A stretch of DNA of 50,775 nucleotides from a virus. The stretch spans positions 1-50,775 of IMG/VR virus record IMGVR_UViG_3300015158_000015; one strand, given 5' to 3'. Positions 32,478 through 40,090 of this stretch are shown here, in pieces; position 1 is the stretch's first letter, and each line of letters begins with the position of its first letter. The position numbers were made by a program, and so were the translations under genes. The notes beneath the pieces were generated by a model that saw only the letters and a list, made by a program, of their open reading frames with translations, searched no databases and had not been told where the DNA came from.

Positions 32478-33587
32478 TCATTCCTCTGTCCACTCAATGT
32501 CGCAGTCAAAGGATGCGCCGGTATAAGAAGCCGTTGAGATATTCAGTTGGAAAAACTCGCCAGTTCCGCGCAAAACGAATGTCTGACTGTTTCTCGTGCC
32601 GAAATCGATGGTGTAAGGAACGACTGGCACAGTGGCCGACGCCGCCTGCGCTCGCCCGTATGCGACACGGGTTGCACTCGCAGCGAGGACCGATGTCGTG
32701 TACGCAGTCACGACTGCGGTTGCGGTGGCATTATTCGAATCAAGTTTGGATATTGCGGTCGTTATCGTCCCAGCGGGGGTTGTAACGGCGCCAGTCGCGC
32801 GGAATAAAGAACAAATAACCGTCGCCGAGGTCGTCAGCGCCCCCGAGAATGCGACTTTGGTAATGCGGACGGTTTTTGTCCCCGAACCCTGCAACTGCAA
32901 GAACACGCCATCGGCGGTCATGACCACAGTGCTGGTGCCTGAACGGTAGGTTGCCTTGCCGCCCTCTGTGTTGACGCGCAACGCGCCGAAGCTGTCGTAG
33001 ACCAAGGTCCCGACCGCGGTGATGAGCGTGGTCAGCCGCTGCGCGATGCGCTGCAAACGTCCGTTGAGGCCGCTTGATGCTGTATCGGTCGCCGGTGCCG
33101 TCTCAGTCACCGGCCCATGAATTGTATCGTCGGTCGCTTGCACGACGCGCTCGGCATTCGCTGCGGTGCCAGCGCCCAGGCTGTTGGCAAAGAACGTCAC
33201 CAGCCCACGCAGGTATTGCTGCATGGTGCCGTTTGCATCGGTGATGACCTTGACGCCGGTGGTGGCGCCGAGAGCTGCGACGGCAGGATCGTCGCTGGCG
33301 AGAGTGACGCGTTGCACGGTCGCGCCAACGGCTCCCGCTCCCGCAGCGACGCCGTCCTGTCCGGTGATCGGCGCAACCGAGTTCGTCGTTCCCGGTGTCG
33401 TCCGGTCAGTCGTGACCTTGCCGATGACGTTGGCGCCGGCTTCTGCGATGACCCGCAGATAACCCCCAAGCGTCAGGGAAAGCCGGTGAAGCTTCCCCTC
33501 GACGTAAGTCGGATCGGCTGCGGTGGCGACACCGAACGAAGAACGGCCGCCGGTGTCTTCCGCAGCGCTTTGACCTTCAGCAGCCAT
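32478..33587 (-). CDS. Fibre- or decoration-like virion protein, 369 residues
   Basis: Beta-rich, Thr/Ala/Val-dominated, without aromatic-rich enzymatic motifs. Contains HRLSLTLGGYLRVIAEAGANVIG, LNGRLQRIAQRLTTLI, and a C-terminal beta domain (FVLRGTGEFFQLNISTASYTGASF) that could form the exposed knob. Encoded between terminase and portal, where several podoviruses keep head-fibre or decoration genes. Role inferred. Confidence 0.5.
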   Translation of the reverse strand: MAAEGQSAAEDTGGRSSFGVATAADPTYVEGKLHRLSLTLGGYLRVIAEAGANVIGKVTTDRTTPGTTNSVAPITGQDGVAAGAGAVGATVQRVTLASDDPAVAALGATTGVKVITDANGTMQQYLRGLVTFFANSLGAGTAANAERVVQATDDTIHGPVTETAPATDTASSGLNGRLQRIAQRLTTLITAVGTLVYDSFGALRVNTEGGKATYRSGTSTVVMTADGVFLQLQGSGTKTVRITKVAFSGALTTSATVICSLFRATGAVTTPAGTITTAISKLDSNNATATAVVTAYTTSVLAASATRVAYGRAQAASATVPVVPYTIDFGTRNSQTFVLRGTGEFFQLNISTASYTGASFDCDIEWTEE

Positions 33588-33604
33588 GGCCGGTGCTCCA
33601 AATG

Positions 33605-33626
33605 AAAAGGCCGCCCGAAGGCGGCC
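33605..33626 (-). terminator. Terminator before the 369-codon gene
   Basis: Stem GGCCGCC/GGCGGCC with a CGAA loop (33609-33626) followed leftward by TTTT. It stands after the 196-residue virion gene. Confidence 0.65.
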
Positions 33627-33650
33627 GTGTCACGCTTGACAGGGTGACGG

Positions 33651-34241
33651 TTACGCCGCGACGCCCTTGAGCACGACGAAGTTGAGGACGAGCGCCTCAC
33701 CGAGCGACCCGGCCGTCAGGTTCGAGACCGTGATTTCGCAGGAGCCGGCCGCTACTGCGGTCACGCACACGTCATAGGCTGCGCTGGTGCCGCCGGTGGC
33801 GACGCAGACCGCCACAACGTCGGTCGCAGCAATCGCGGTGTTAGTGAGCGTGAACGCAACCTCTGCACCCGCACCAAGCGCGGCGTTGTTCATAGTGATC
33901 TGGCCGGTCACCTTGCTGAGCGTGACGCCGGTCGACTTGTTGGTGGCCTGGGTGATCGTTCCACCTGCGCCGGTGGCGTAGCCGATGCCAGCGGTGGCGC
34001 TGGATGACTTGACGAGGCCGGAGCTGGTCAGGCTCGTGGGAGTGCTTGCTCCGGTGGAGATAGCCCCGCTCGTGGTGACTGTGCCGGCGCCGAGATTGAT
34101 GTTGCCGCTCGAATCGGTCGTGACCGCCTTGCTCGCCTCGGCGGTGCCGTCCGTGGACGGAAACAGCGCGTCGAGGATATTCTTGTGATTGACGTGCCAG
34201 GCCGAGCCGAACAGCGCGTCGAGTGTGGTGCGGAAGCTCAT
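33651..34241 (-). CDS. Small beta-rich virion protein
   Basis: 196 residues: FRTTLDALFGSAWHVNHKNILDALFPSTDG at the start, then SSGNINLGAGTVTTSGAIST, and a C-terminal domain with GGTITQATNKSTGVTLSKVTG, GAEVAFTLTNTAIAATDVV and ITVSNLTAGSLGEALVLNFVVLKG. That last pattern recurs in phage fibre and decoration proteins. A ribosome site GGAGAG precedes ATG 34241. Likely exposed on the capsid or fibre; role inferred. Confidence 0.55.
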   Translation of the reverse strand: MSFRTTLDALFGSAWHVNHKNILDALFPSTDGTAEASKAVTTDSSGNINLGAGTVTTSGAISTGASTPTSLTSSGLVKSSSATAGIGYATGAGGTITQATNKSTGVTLSKVTGQITMNNAALGAGAEVAFTLTNTAIAATDVVAVCVATGGTSAAYDVCVTAVAAGSCEITVSNLTAGSLGEALVLNFVVLKGVAA

Positions 34242-34269
34242 GGGTCTCTCCTATGGGGTCTTGGTGGGA

Positions 34270-34287
34270 TCAAGCGGTTTGGAAGTC
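34270..34287 (-). repeat. Remnant of the terminase 3' end (RDFQTA-stop copy)
   Basis: Minus strand reads GAC TTC CAA ACC GCT TGA, preceded by CGC: the peptide RDFQTA and a stop. The live terminase gene ends 641 bp upstream with the same peptide but different codons (CGA GAC TTC CAA ACT GCC TAG). Synonymous changes at every variable codon suggest a displaced original 3' end. Confidence 0.7.
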
Positions 34288-34347
34288 GCGATCAAACGCG
34301 ACCGCGCGCGGCGATCGTGATCAGGTCAGGAAGCAGGGAAGTAAGAT

Positions 34348-34890
34348 TTAGGGGTTTGCGAACTCGCCGAAGTGCTGTTCGGCCGCTCTCACGTACTCGA
34401 CGCGAGCCTTTTCGCGAGTTTCAAAGAGACCCAGATGACGCTGCTTGCCGTTCACGGAAATTGCTGCACCCCATCGACCAGTTCCGCGATGGAAGCTGAC
34501 ACCCTTCATTCCGCTCGTATTGTTACGATACAGACGGGTGTTCCCGTTATTCTGGCCCTTTGTGGCCAGCCTCAGGTTCGCGGCGCTGTTGTCGGTGCCG
34601 TCGTGGTTACGGTGATCGGGCCAATAGCCATCGGGAATGGAGCCGTGCATCCATATCCACGCCAGTTGGTGACCGTAGTACCGACAGTCCGCAAGACCGA
34701 TTTGAATGTAGTCGCTACTGCGCTTGCCCGCCTTCTTCAGGACGCGGCCAGCAGGTTTACCGGCCCACCTAGCATTCCACTGCACGGGGACGTTCTGGCG
34801 CTCCCGCCAGAGCATAAATCCAGTCGCAGGATCGTAGTCGAGCGCCTCGCGGACTTCATTTTGCGACGGGAATTTTCGGCGAATGCCCAT
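34348..34890 (-). CDS. HNH-AP2 homing endonuclease
   Basis: 180 residues. Residues about 20-110 hold an HNH_3-type nuclease: LWRERQNVP, YIQIGLADCRYYGHQLAWIWMHG, DHRNHDGTDNSAANLRLATKGQN (His/Asn core). Residues about 120-178 are an AP2-type DNA-binding domain: TSGMKGVSFHRGTGRWGAAI, then KQRHLGLFETREKARVEY. Such proteins are free-standing homing endonucleases of phages. It lies 20 bases after the terminase stop and is followed by a copy of the terminase 3' codons, suggesting insertion at that site. Confidence 0.85.
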   Translation of the reverse strand: MGIRRKFPSQNEVREALDYDPATGFMLWRERQNVPVQWNARWAGKPAGRVLKKAGKRSSDYIQIGLADCRYYGHQLAWIWMHGSIPDGYWPDHRNHDGTDNSAANLRLATKGQNNGNTRLYRNNTSGMKGVSFHRGTGRWGAAISVNGKQRHLGLFETREKARVEYVRAAEQHFGEFANP

Positions 34891-34910
34891 GCGAGAAGTA
34901 TCGCAGAAAG

Positions 34911-36524
34911 CTAGGCAGTTTGGAAGTCTCGCTCGACCTCATCATCCAAATCTCGAAGCCATTTCGGCATTCCTTCATCGTCCGGCTGCGGTTTCACGAT
35001 GCCGAGCGCCGGGTCGAGGATGCGCGCCATGCAGTCGAGCCCGTCGTCGTGCGCCGAAACCGGGAACGCCTCGTATTCCTCGGTGACGAAGGTGCGCACC
35101 ACGTCGGTTTGCAGGCCTTCCTGCGTCAGGTGCACGATGCCGTTCGCCGGCAGGAACATGCGGCCCTGCTCGAAGACGGGAACGAGGCTCTTAATGCGGT
35201 CGGGCTTGCCGATCTGGCCGCCCAGCGGCGTGATGGTGAAACGATAGTTTTCTTCGCCCATCACATGCTCCATGTGCTCGATGTCGGCCTGGAGCCCGTA
35301 TTCCTCGTAGCCGACCACCCGCGGACGCCAGCGGCGGTGCAGCGTGAACAGCCATTTGGTGCGCTGGGTCAAATTGAGCCGGTCGCGTACGCCGTCGACC
35401 ACGTAGTAATTGCCGTCGCCGCCGACGCCGATCACCCACATCGAGGTGAAGTCGTTCTTTCTTTGCTTGGCCTTCTTGCCCGACGCCGGATCGACGAGGA
35501 GATAGAGGTTGAGGCCGGTGGTGTTCTTGTTCGGCCAGTATTTGAGCCATTCGGACCGGAAGCCCTGCGCCGTGTCGGCGCGCGGATTGAGCAGCATCTG
35601 CGCTCCGAATGTGTAGGGACCCTGCAGCCGGCGCTTCTCTGCGAGGAATTCCGGGGTGCGCAGCACCGCTTTGCTGAAATCCTCTGAGCCGTCCGACGTG
35701 CAGGCGTAGGTTCGGGCCGGGATGCCGCGAGCGATCATCGCCGAATAGGTGTCGAACAGGTGGTAGCGCGTGCCGATGTAGCGGACCCATCCGCCTTCGG
35801 TGCCGAGATTGAGCGAGAGCTCCCAAGCCGCGGTGGTCTTCGGGATCATGTCGGTCGTGACGCTGCGATCCGTCACCACGTCGTCGTAAACGCAGATGAA
35901 ATAGTGCATGCCGATCGGCTGGCCATCGACCAGGCCGTGCGCCTCGATCGTCGCTTCCTTTGGGTTCGTCTTGCGGCGGAACACCAGCCCGTCGTCTTCC
36001 GACCACTTCGGCGCGGCCTTCGTGATCGCGCCCCACAGCACGTCGGGAAACAGCGCCTGCAGGTCGCGGTTGTTCTCGCATTCCTGTTTGATCTGGCGCA
36101 GCGGCTTCTTCGCCTCGGGGCGATTGTAGGAGAAGATGCCGATGGTGACTTCGCGCCCGCCGTAGCGGGCTTCCGGATTCTCGCCGTGGCTCGCAAGGAT
36201 GTCCTGCAAGGACAGCCCGAAGGTGATGATGAAGCTCTTGTAGTGCTCGCGCGCCCACAGATCGAGAAAGCCGTTCGGCGCCGCCTGCACCTCCCGGCAC
36301 CTGGCGAACAGCCAGTCGTGGTTGAGGTCCTTTCGCTTGCAGAGAACCGTGAGCAAAAAGAACAGATCGTTGCGGGCGAGCCAGCGCTTAGCCTGGCGCA
36401 GGTGCTCCGGGCTTGCCTGCGCGGCCCTTGCGAGCCGGTCGGCGTACCACGCGATCGCCGCGAGGCGCGTTTGCGGCAGCACGATCGGCAGGGACGCCGG
36501 CGCCGAAGATCGCTCCGATTTCAT
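34911..36524 (-). CDS. terL: Terminase large subunit
   Basis: 537 residues, the packaging motor and headful nuclease. The ATPase part has a degenerate Walker A (REHYKSFII, residues 92-100), a Walker B-like stretch HYFICVYDDVVTD, and the coupling region GGWVRYIGTRYHLFDTY. The nuclease part shows three acidic clusters: LLVDPASGKK, VGYEEYG, and FPVSAHDDGLDCMARI. The C-terminus ends EVERDFQTA. The start overlaps the small-subunit gene by 137 bases, long for a phage; a later non-ATG start is possible. Confidence 0.9.
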   Translation of the reverse strand: MKSERSSAPASLPIVLPQTRLAAIAWYADRLARAAQASPEHLRQAKRWLARNDLFFLLTVLCKRKDLNHDWLFARCREVQAAPNGFLDLWAREHYKSFIITFGLSLQDILASHGENPEARYGGREVTIGIFSYNRPEAKKPLRQIKQECENNRDLQALFPDVLWGAITKAAPKWSEDDGLVFRRKTNPKEATIEAHGLVDGQPIGMHYFICVYDDVVTDRSVTTDMIPKTTAAWELSLNLGTEGGWVRYIGTRYHLFDTYSAMIARGIPARTYACTSDGSEDFSKAVLRTPEFLAEKRRLQGPYTFGAQMLLNPRADTAQGFRSEWLKYWPNKNTTGLNLYLLVDPASGKKAKQRKNDFTSMWVIGVGGDGNYYVVDGVRDRLNLTQRTKWLFTLHRRWRPRVVGYEEYGLQADIEHMEHVMGEENYRFTITPLGGQIGKPDRIKSLVPVFEQGRMFLPANGIVHLTQEGLQTDVVRTFVTEEYEAFPVSAHDDGLDCMARILDPALGIVKPQPDDEGMPKWLRDLDDEVERDFQTA

Positions 36525-37041
36525 CCAGCACCTGCTGCCTCGCCTGCTCGGGGGACTGAGCGGCGGGCGGGATCAGCGGCGGGGCGGTCTCGTCGGCGCC
36601 AATCCTCATCCGATCGCCGTATTTCTTCGGGGCGAGCTTCCCGGTGAGCCACTTGCGCGCGTCCACCCGCAGCTTCGAGCGGCTGATGTGCTCGTGGTCG
36701 ACTATCTGGACGGTCGACCCCTCGTCGCCGAGCTGCTTCTCGATGAAGTCGCCGCTGGTTTCGTCCGCGATGTCGAGGATTTCCTCGGCCAGCGCGTCAG
36801 CCTGGGCCTCTCTCGCGCGCGCGTATTGGTCGCGAAAGGCCTCATGGGCGGCAAGCCAGCGGAAGACTGTCGCCTTGTCCGGCATCTCATGGGCGGTGCA
36901 AATCGTGCGCAGGCTTTCCCCGCTGGCGATCCGGTCGCAGATAGCGAGTGCAATCTCCGGCGTGTAATCACTGGGGCGGCCGATCTTGGCCGGTGCTGTT
37001 GCATCGCCTGCGGTCTCGAGCTGCTCCTGCGGTTCCTTCAT
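36388..37041 (-). CDS. terS: Terminase small subunit
   Basis: 217 residues. The N-terminal DNA-binding part is typical of small terminases: KIGRPSDYTPEIALAICDRIASGESLRTICTAHEMPDKATVFRWLAAHEAFRDQYARAREAQ-like pattern (HTH about residues 40-65), a helical oligomerisation region (LAEEILDIADE), and then KLRVDARKWLTGKLAPKKYGDR. Pro/Ala-rich basic tail. It recognises the packaging site. Starts in an ATGA overlap with the upstream small gene. Confidence 0.85.
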   Translation of the reverse strand: MKEPQEQLETAGDATAPAKIGRPSDYTPEIALAICDRIASGESLRTICTAHEMPDKATVFRWLAAHEAFRDQYARAREAQADALAEEILDIADETSGDFIEKQLGDEGSTVQIVDHEHISRSKLRVDARKWLTGKLAPKKYGDRMRIGADETAPPLIPPAAQSPEQARQQVLDEIGAIFGAGVPADRAAANAPRGDRVVRRPARKGRAGKPGAPAPG

Positions 37042-37235
37042 GCCGGAATGGTCCCAGGCTCGACACCGGTCTCCTCAGCGAGGGTCAGCTCGTCAAGCGC
37101 GCGGCGGTTGGTAACGCCGGCGCAGCGGGCGAGCATCATGCGATCCCGCCATTCAGCGAGGTAAGCAGCGCGGGCCCGGCGGGCGCCGGGCGGCAGGATG
37201 ATGGTCTCGGCCGGTCGGGTGAACCCCTGCTTCAT
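37038..37235 (-). CDS. 65-residue hypothetical upstream of terminase
   Basis: MKQGFTRPAETIILPPGARR then RAAYLAEWRDRMMLARCAGV. ATGA overlaps at both ends place it in the packaging operon. No family recognised. Confidence 0.5.
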   Translation of the reverse strand: MKQGFTRPAETIILPPGARRARAAYLAEWRDRMMLARCAGVTNRRALDELTLAEETGVEPGTIPA

Positions 37236-37411
37236 TCGCCGTCTTCCTCGCGCGCGGATAGCTGAGCGAGGAAGCCGACGGCGTTCAGATTGTTCTGCTG
37301 ATCCTGCAAGCGAGGTATCACCGACCCCTTATCAGGGACGCGCCAGATAGGTCGGCCGATTACCCGCTCCGACCGGATTGGCCGACCGCTCGGATGAACT
37401 CGCGATGCCAT
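37232..37411 (-). CDS. 59-residue hypothetical
   Basis: Start taken at ATG 37411 (MASRVHPSGRPIRSERVIG), which overlaps the previous stop by one base; a start four codons upstream is possible. Basic first half, Gln/Asn-rich middle (LQDQQNNLNAVGFLAQL), acidic end. No family recognised. Confidence 0.45.
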   Translation of the reverse strand: MASRVHPSGRPIRSERVIGRPIWRVPDKGSVIPRLQDQQNNLNAVGFLAQLSAREEDGE

Positions 37412-37635
37412 CAACCCCAACACCTTCGCGCGTGCCTAATCTCAGCGCTGGTGCGCTTTTGGACTTCCCGCGGGGCGATGCCCTTCACTTTGTCGAGCAG
37501 CAGCCCGATGCGGCGTACCGCGTCGCTCTTGTCCTCGTGGAACAGATGCGGCTGGCCACCCATCGGCGGGCGGATGCGCTGCACGTCGTCGCGGATCGTC
37601 TTCAATTCTGATTCGAGGTCGTTTTGGCTGATCAC
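37411..37635 (-). CDS. 74-residue helical hypothetical
   Basis: GTG start at 37635 chosen for its GTGA overlap with the upstream stop. Product ISQNDLESELKTIRDDVQRI then HLFHEDKSDAVRRIGLLLDKVKGI; helical and charged. No family recognised. Confidence 0.45.
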   Translation of the reverse strand: MISQNDLESELKTIRDDVQRIRPPMGGQPHLFHEDKSDAVRRIGLLLDKVKGIAPREVQKRTSAEIRHARRCWG

Positions 37636-37871
37636 AGCGGCGGGTCCCGGCGGATGTCGATGCAACGCAGTCCGAACCTTCGCAACATGGATTTCAGCAG
37701 CCAGCGCAGCGCCCGAATTTCGTCGACGCCAGGCTCGCCGCGCACCGAGAGCTTGTAGACCGGACGGTCGGCCGCGCTCGGATGGTCATGCGGCGCATCG
37801 CTAAACCGACCCTCAGGCTCACACGCCAGATCGCCGTCGTCCGCCAGCGTCGTGCGAACACGACCGCTCAT
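37632..37871 (-). CDS. 79-residue hypothetical
   Basis: ATG 37871 has GGAG eight bases upstream and overlaps an upstream frame by ATGA. Product MSGRVRTTLADDGDLACEPEG, later VYKLSVRGEPGVDEIRALRW and LLKSMLRRFGLRCIDI. No family recognised. Confidence 0.5.
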   Translation of the reverse strand: MSGRVRTTLADDGDLACEPEGRFSDAPHDHPSAADRPVYKLSVRGEPGVDEIRALRWLLKSMLRRFGLRCIDIRRDPPL

Positions 37872-37939
37872 GGCCGGATCTCCAGATCGACGGTGCGGCC
37901 GGGCCAAAGCGGAATCGGGTAAGGCCCGACGCGCACCAA
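37868..37939 (-). CDS. Possible 23-residue peptide
   Basis: A frame ending VRVGPYPIPLWPGRTVDL-EIRP with its stop in an ATGA overlap. It is open further up (HYNPLHGL) but has no ATG; TTG 37939 is the first plausible start. The protein-like end and the overlap argue for coding, the missing start against. Confidence 0.3.
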   Translation of the reverse strand: MVRVGPYPIPLWPGRTVDLEIRP

Positions 37940-38021
37940 CCCGTGGAGCGGGTTATAGTGCCGGAGTGGACTCGAAAGGTTGCTGATATCTTAAGGGCTT
38001 ATCGGAAGTTGCTCGCTCGGT

Positions 38022-38264
38022 CTATGAGCTTGCCGGGCCGGATTTCTCCTCGCCCGGGCCGACGATGGCTTCGCGCTCGTCGTCTTCCTCGAGATGACGG
38101 GTGCGGCGGCGGGGCGCGGCGGCAGGCTTGGCCCGGCGGCGCTCGGTCCGCAGCACCGGCAGGACGGTGACGGTTCCCGGCTCGGCGAATTGTTCTCCCG
38201 GGCCCGGGATGCGGATGCGTCCGCCGTGGGGTTCGGCCCAGATGTCGATGACGTTGGCGGACAT
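38022..38264 (-). CDS. 80-residue hypothetical
   Basis: ATG 38264 with GGAG upstream. N-terminal compact beta-like part (ANVIDIWAEPHGGRIRIPG then GTVTVLPVLRTERRR), C-terminal basic then acidic tail (RHLEEDDEREAIVGPGEE). No family recognised. A terminator hairpin lies just upstream. Confidence 0.5.
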   Translation of the reverse strand: MSANVIDIWAEPHGGRIRIPGPGEQFAEPGTVTVLPVLRTERRRAKPAAAPRRRTRHLEEDDEREAIVGPGEEKSGPASS

Positions 38265-38284
38265 CGGGCGCGCTCCAGAACGCG

Positions 38285-38306
38285 AAAGGCCCGCACATCG
38301 CGGGCC
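38285..38306 (-). terminator. Hairpin terminator after the 28-residue gene
   Basis: GGCCCGC/GCGGGCC (38288-38294, 38300-38306) followed leftward by TTTCG. The same stem sequence is used at 3893-3911. Confidence 0.55.
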
Positions 38307-38332
38307 TCGCTACGCAGAACTTGAATTGACGG

Positions 38333-38419
38333 TCAGCGCTTGGTCTTGGTCCGCGCCATCGTCTTCGTTTTCGTGCGCGCGGTCTTGCGCTTTGTCGCCT
38401 TGGTTTTCTTCGTAGCCAT
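38333..38419 (-). CDS. 28-residue very basic peptide
   Basis: ATG 38419 is preceded by a full ribosome-binding site (AGGAGG, five bases). The product (MATKKTKATKRKTARTKTKT..) is Lys/Arg/Thr/Ala only after the first Met apart from one further Met, with 13 of 28 residues basic. It resembles histone H1-type or protamine-type tails, so DNA or RNA binding is likely. Followed by a terminator. Confidence 0.6.
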   Translation of the reverse strand: MATKKTKATKRKTARTKTKTMARTKTKR

Positions 38420-38464
38420 GATGGCCTCCTGTGTCGCGCTGCAAATCAGCGCGTGCGGAGGGAA

Positions 38465-38626
38465 TCACGGTTCGCTGAATCGCGCAACGTCGGCGAGCTG
38501 CTGGCGGCGTTCGAACCGCTCGCGCGCGGAGAGCAATGAAGCCGTCCAGCGGATGAGATCGGGATCGTTGCCGAAGGGCTTCACGATGTCGCGGGCTTCT
38601 TCGCAAGGGCGCGGCGCATCGGACAT
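38465..38626 (-). CDS. 53-residue hypothetical
   Basis: GGAGG sits eight bases before ATG 38626. Product SDAPRPCEEARDIVKPFGND then LIRWTASLLSARERFERRQQ; mostly helical with an Arg/Glu-rich helix. No family recognised. A terminator lies upstream, so it may have its own transcript. Confidence 0.55.
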   Translation of the reverse strand: MSDAPRPCEEARDIVKPFGNDPDLIRWTASLLSARERFERRQQLADVARFSEP

Positions 38627-38646
38627 GCGGCGAGCCTCCGAACATG

Positions 38647-38677
38647 CAAAACCCGGCGCGGATTTCTCCGGCCGGGT
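38647..38677 (-). terminator. Terminator between the 264- and 53-codon genes
   Basis: Outer stem ACCCGGC/GCCGGGT (38651-38657, 38671-38677) with an inner CGGA-GAAA-TCCG on the minus strand, followed leftward by TTTTG. Confidence 0.65.
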
Positions 38678-38710
38678 CGCAGTAAGACGGCTCTCTGTAT
38701 AGTCAATATC

Positions 38711-39502
38711 TCAGGTATCGGCAAGCGCCAATTCGCGGCGCGCGGGTTTAAGGTTAGCCGATTGCACTTGTGCCCGCAGAATGCGGGTTTTCGGCTCGTC
38801 ATCGTATGCCCATGGCTCCGCCGCGGCGCGGGGCGGCCGCGCGCGGTGGTCCCGCAAATCCCAATTCTCAAGTATCATGGTCACCCGGCACAGCCCGGCG
38901 CGCCATGCCGCGTACTCTGCGCGCGCGAATGCGATTTCGGCGCCGAGCGGCTCGAGCCGGAGCGGACAGCGGGCGCCCGGCCCATAGCGGCGGCCCGCTG
39001 TCAGTCCATCGATCAGCGTCACGCCGTCATCGTCGAGAAATTGGACGCGCGCTTTGTTGTTCTTAGAATTGATGCGCAGAAGTTTGGGCTCGCCCAGATC
39101 CCATTGCGGCCGGGTGCCCATGCGGGCATGCATCGCGACCAGCGCGCCGGCCTGAAACGACAGATAGGTCAGCGCGGGGTCGTTGAGATCGACGTAGGGC
39201 GCGAGGTGGCCCATCAAAGGCTCGCGCGAGGCCGCCCAGTCGAGCCCGACGTCTTCCAATCGGCCTACGGCGCTTTCCGCCAAGATCGCGTCGGGGTGTG
39301 GCTCATCGCCCATGGCCATGGGCAGTCCTGGTTCGCGCGACCAATCGACTGACGTGCCGAGCGCGGCGCTGCGAAACATCGGCGAGATCGAAGCCCATCC
39401 GGGAGAGGCTAGCGAGTCGCCGCGGTAGCCCTTCGGCAGTTCGTCGCGATACGCCCAGCGCAGCAGGTCTTCAACGTCGATGTCTGATCGTGTCACCAAC
39501 AT
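38711..39502 (-). CDS. Conserved-type hypothetical, 263 residues
   Basis: Start set at ATG 39502 (GGAGA upstream): MLVTRSDIDVEDLLRWAYRDELPKG. Contains AALGTSVDWSREPGLPMAMGDEPHPDA, LSFQAGALVAMHARMGTRPQWDLGEP and a C-terminal AYAAWRAGL-like helix. The opening VEDLLRWAYRDELPK recurs in rhizobial phage proteins I remember without function. No catalytic motif. Ends before a terminator. Confidence 0.55.
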   Translation of the reverse strand: MLVTRSDIDVEDLLRWAYRDELPKGYRGDSLASPGWASISPMFRSAALGTSVDWSREPGLPMAMGDEPHPDAILAESAVGRLEDVGLDWAASREPLMGHLAPYVDLNDPALTYLSFQAGALVAMHARMGTRPQWDLGEPKLLRINSKNNKARVQFLDDDGVTLIDGLTAGRRYGPGARCPLRLEPLGAEIAFARAEYAAWRAGLCRVTMILENWDLRDHRARPPRAAAEPWAYDDEPKTRILRAQVQSANLKPARRELALADT

Positions 39503-39781
39503 CGATCTCCACGGCGGACGGCGCTGCGCGAACAGCCCCGGCATAACCCCGCGATCATGTTCAGGTGGTTAAGGCCGGATTTCCCGGACCTGAGCAAAAC
39601 AGCGCAGAACGGATCGCATGCCCGTGTCATGACCGGGCGCAGGAGGTCGGCAGATCGGCCCAAGAGATGCGCGGCCCGGAATCAGGATGGCTCCTGTGGA
39701 GGCAGGGGTTTCAAGTGTCCTGACCCCGGGCCGTGCGGCGCGCGGGGACGCGCTTTGGTGGATTTGTGATTGAGCGCGGGC
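39503..39781. other. Non-coding-looking gap, 279 bases
   Basis: I see no gene with a ribosome site here on either strand. It could hold the leader of the leftward 263-codon gene. A short leftward frame of 45 codons (CDPFCAVLLRSGKS) overlaps the next start but lacks support. Confidence 0.4.
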
Positions 39782-40063
39782 TCAGGTCAAGAGTTTGGAG
39801 AGCGTCGCCCGCGGCACCCAGAATGTCTTCCGCAACCGCGGCCCTTCGATCAATACCTGGACGTCGCTGCCGCCGTCGATCAGCGCTCGAGCGCGGATAT
39901 TGACGAGATCGCCCTCGCGGAAATCTTCCGCGGCCGCATGCGAAAAGGACGCGCCTGGCGCCCCTCGTGTTCTATCGACCATTCCGACGGCTCCCGCCGT
40001 TCGATGGCCTCCTGTAGAGCCCAAATTCCCCGGAAAACGCTTAATTGCGGTATTATATCGCAA
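39782..40063 (-). CDS. Small paralogue A (EGDxVxxRA...TFWxPR family)
   Basis: Up to 93 residues from TTG 40063 (AAAGGA upstream); ATG 39982 would give 66. The C-terminal half FREGDLVNIRARALIDGGSD then VQVLIEGPRLRKTFWVPRAT is clearly homologous to the next upstream gene (40091-40451), so this is a tandem duplicate. Small beta-barrel-like character. A perfect TATAAT overlaps its start region, without a good -35. The N-terminal part is poorly supported. Confidence 0.55.
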   Translation of the reverse strand: MRYNTAIKRFPGNLGSTGGHRTAGAVGMVDRTRGAPGASFSHAAAEDFREGDLVNIRARALIDGGSDVQVLIEGPRLRKTFWVPRATLSKLLT

Positions 40064-40090
40064 ATTTTCCTTTCAAGATTGTGACCCGGG

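Noticed and set aside
38310-38645. 111-codon leftward frame
   Set aside because: It runs across two small genes with good ribosome sites and a terminator region, and has shadow-type composition.
39557-39769. 70-codon plus-strand frame in the 279-base gap
   Set aside because: No ribosome site, shadow-like composition and no coupling to neighbours.
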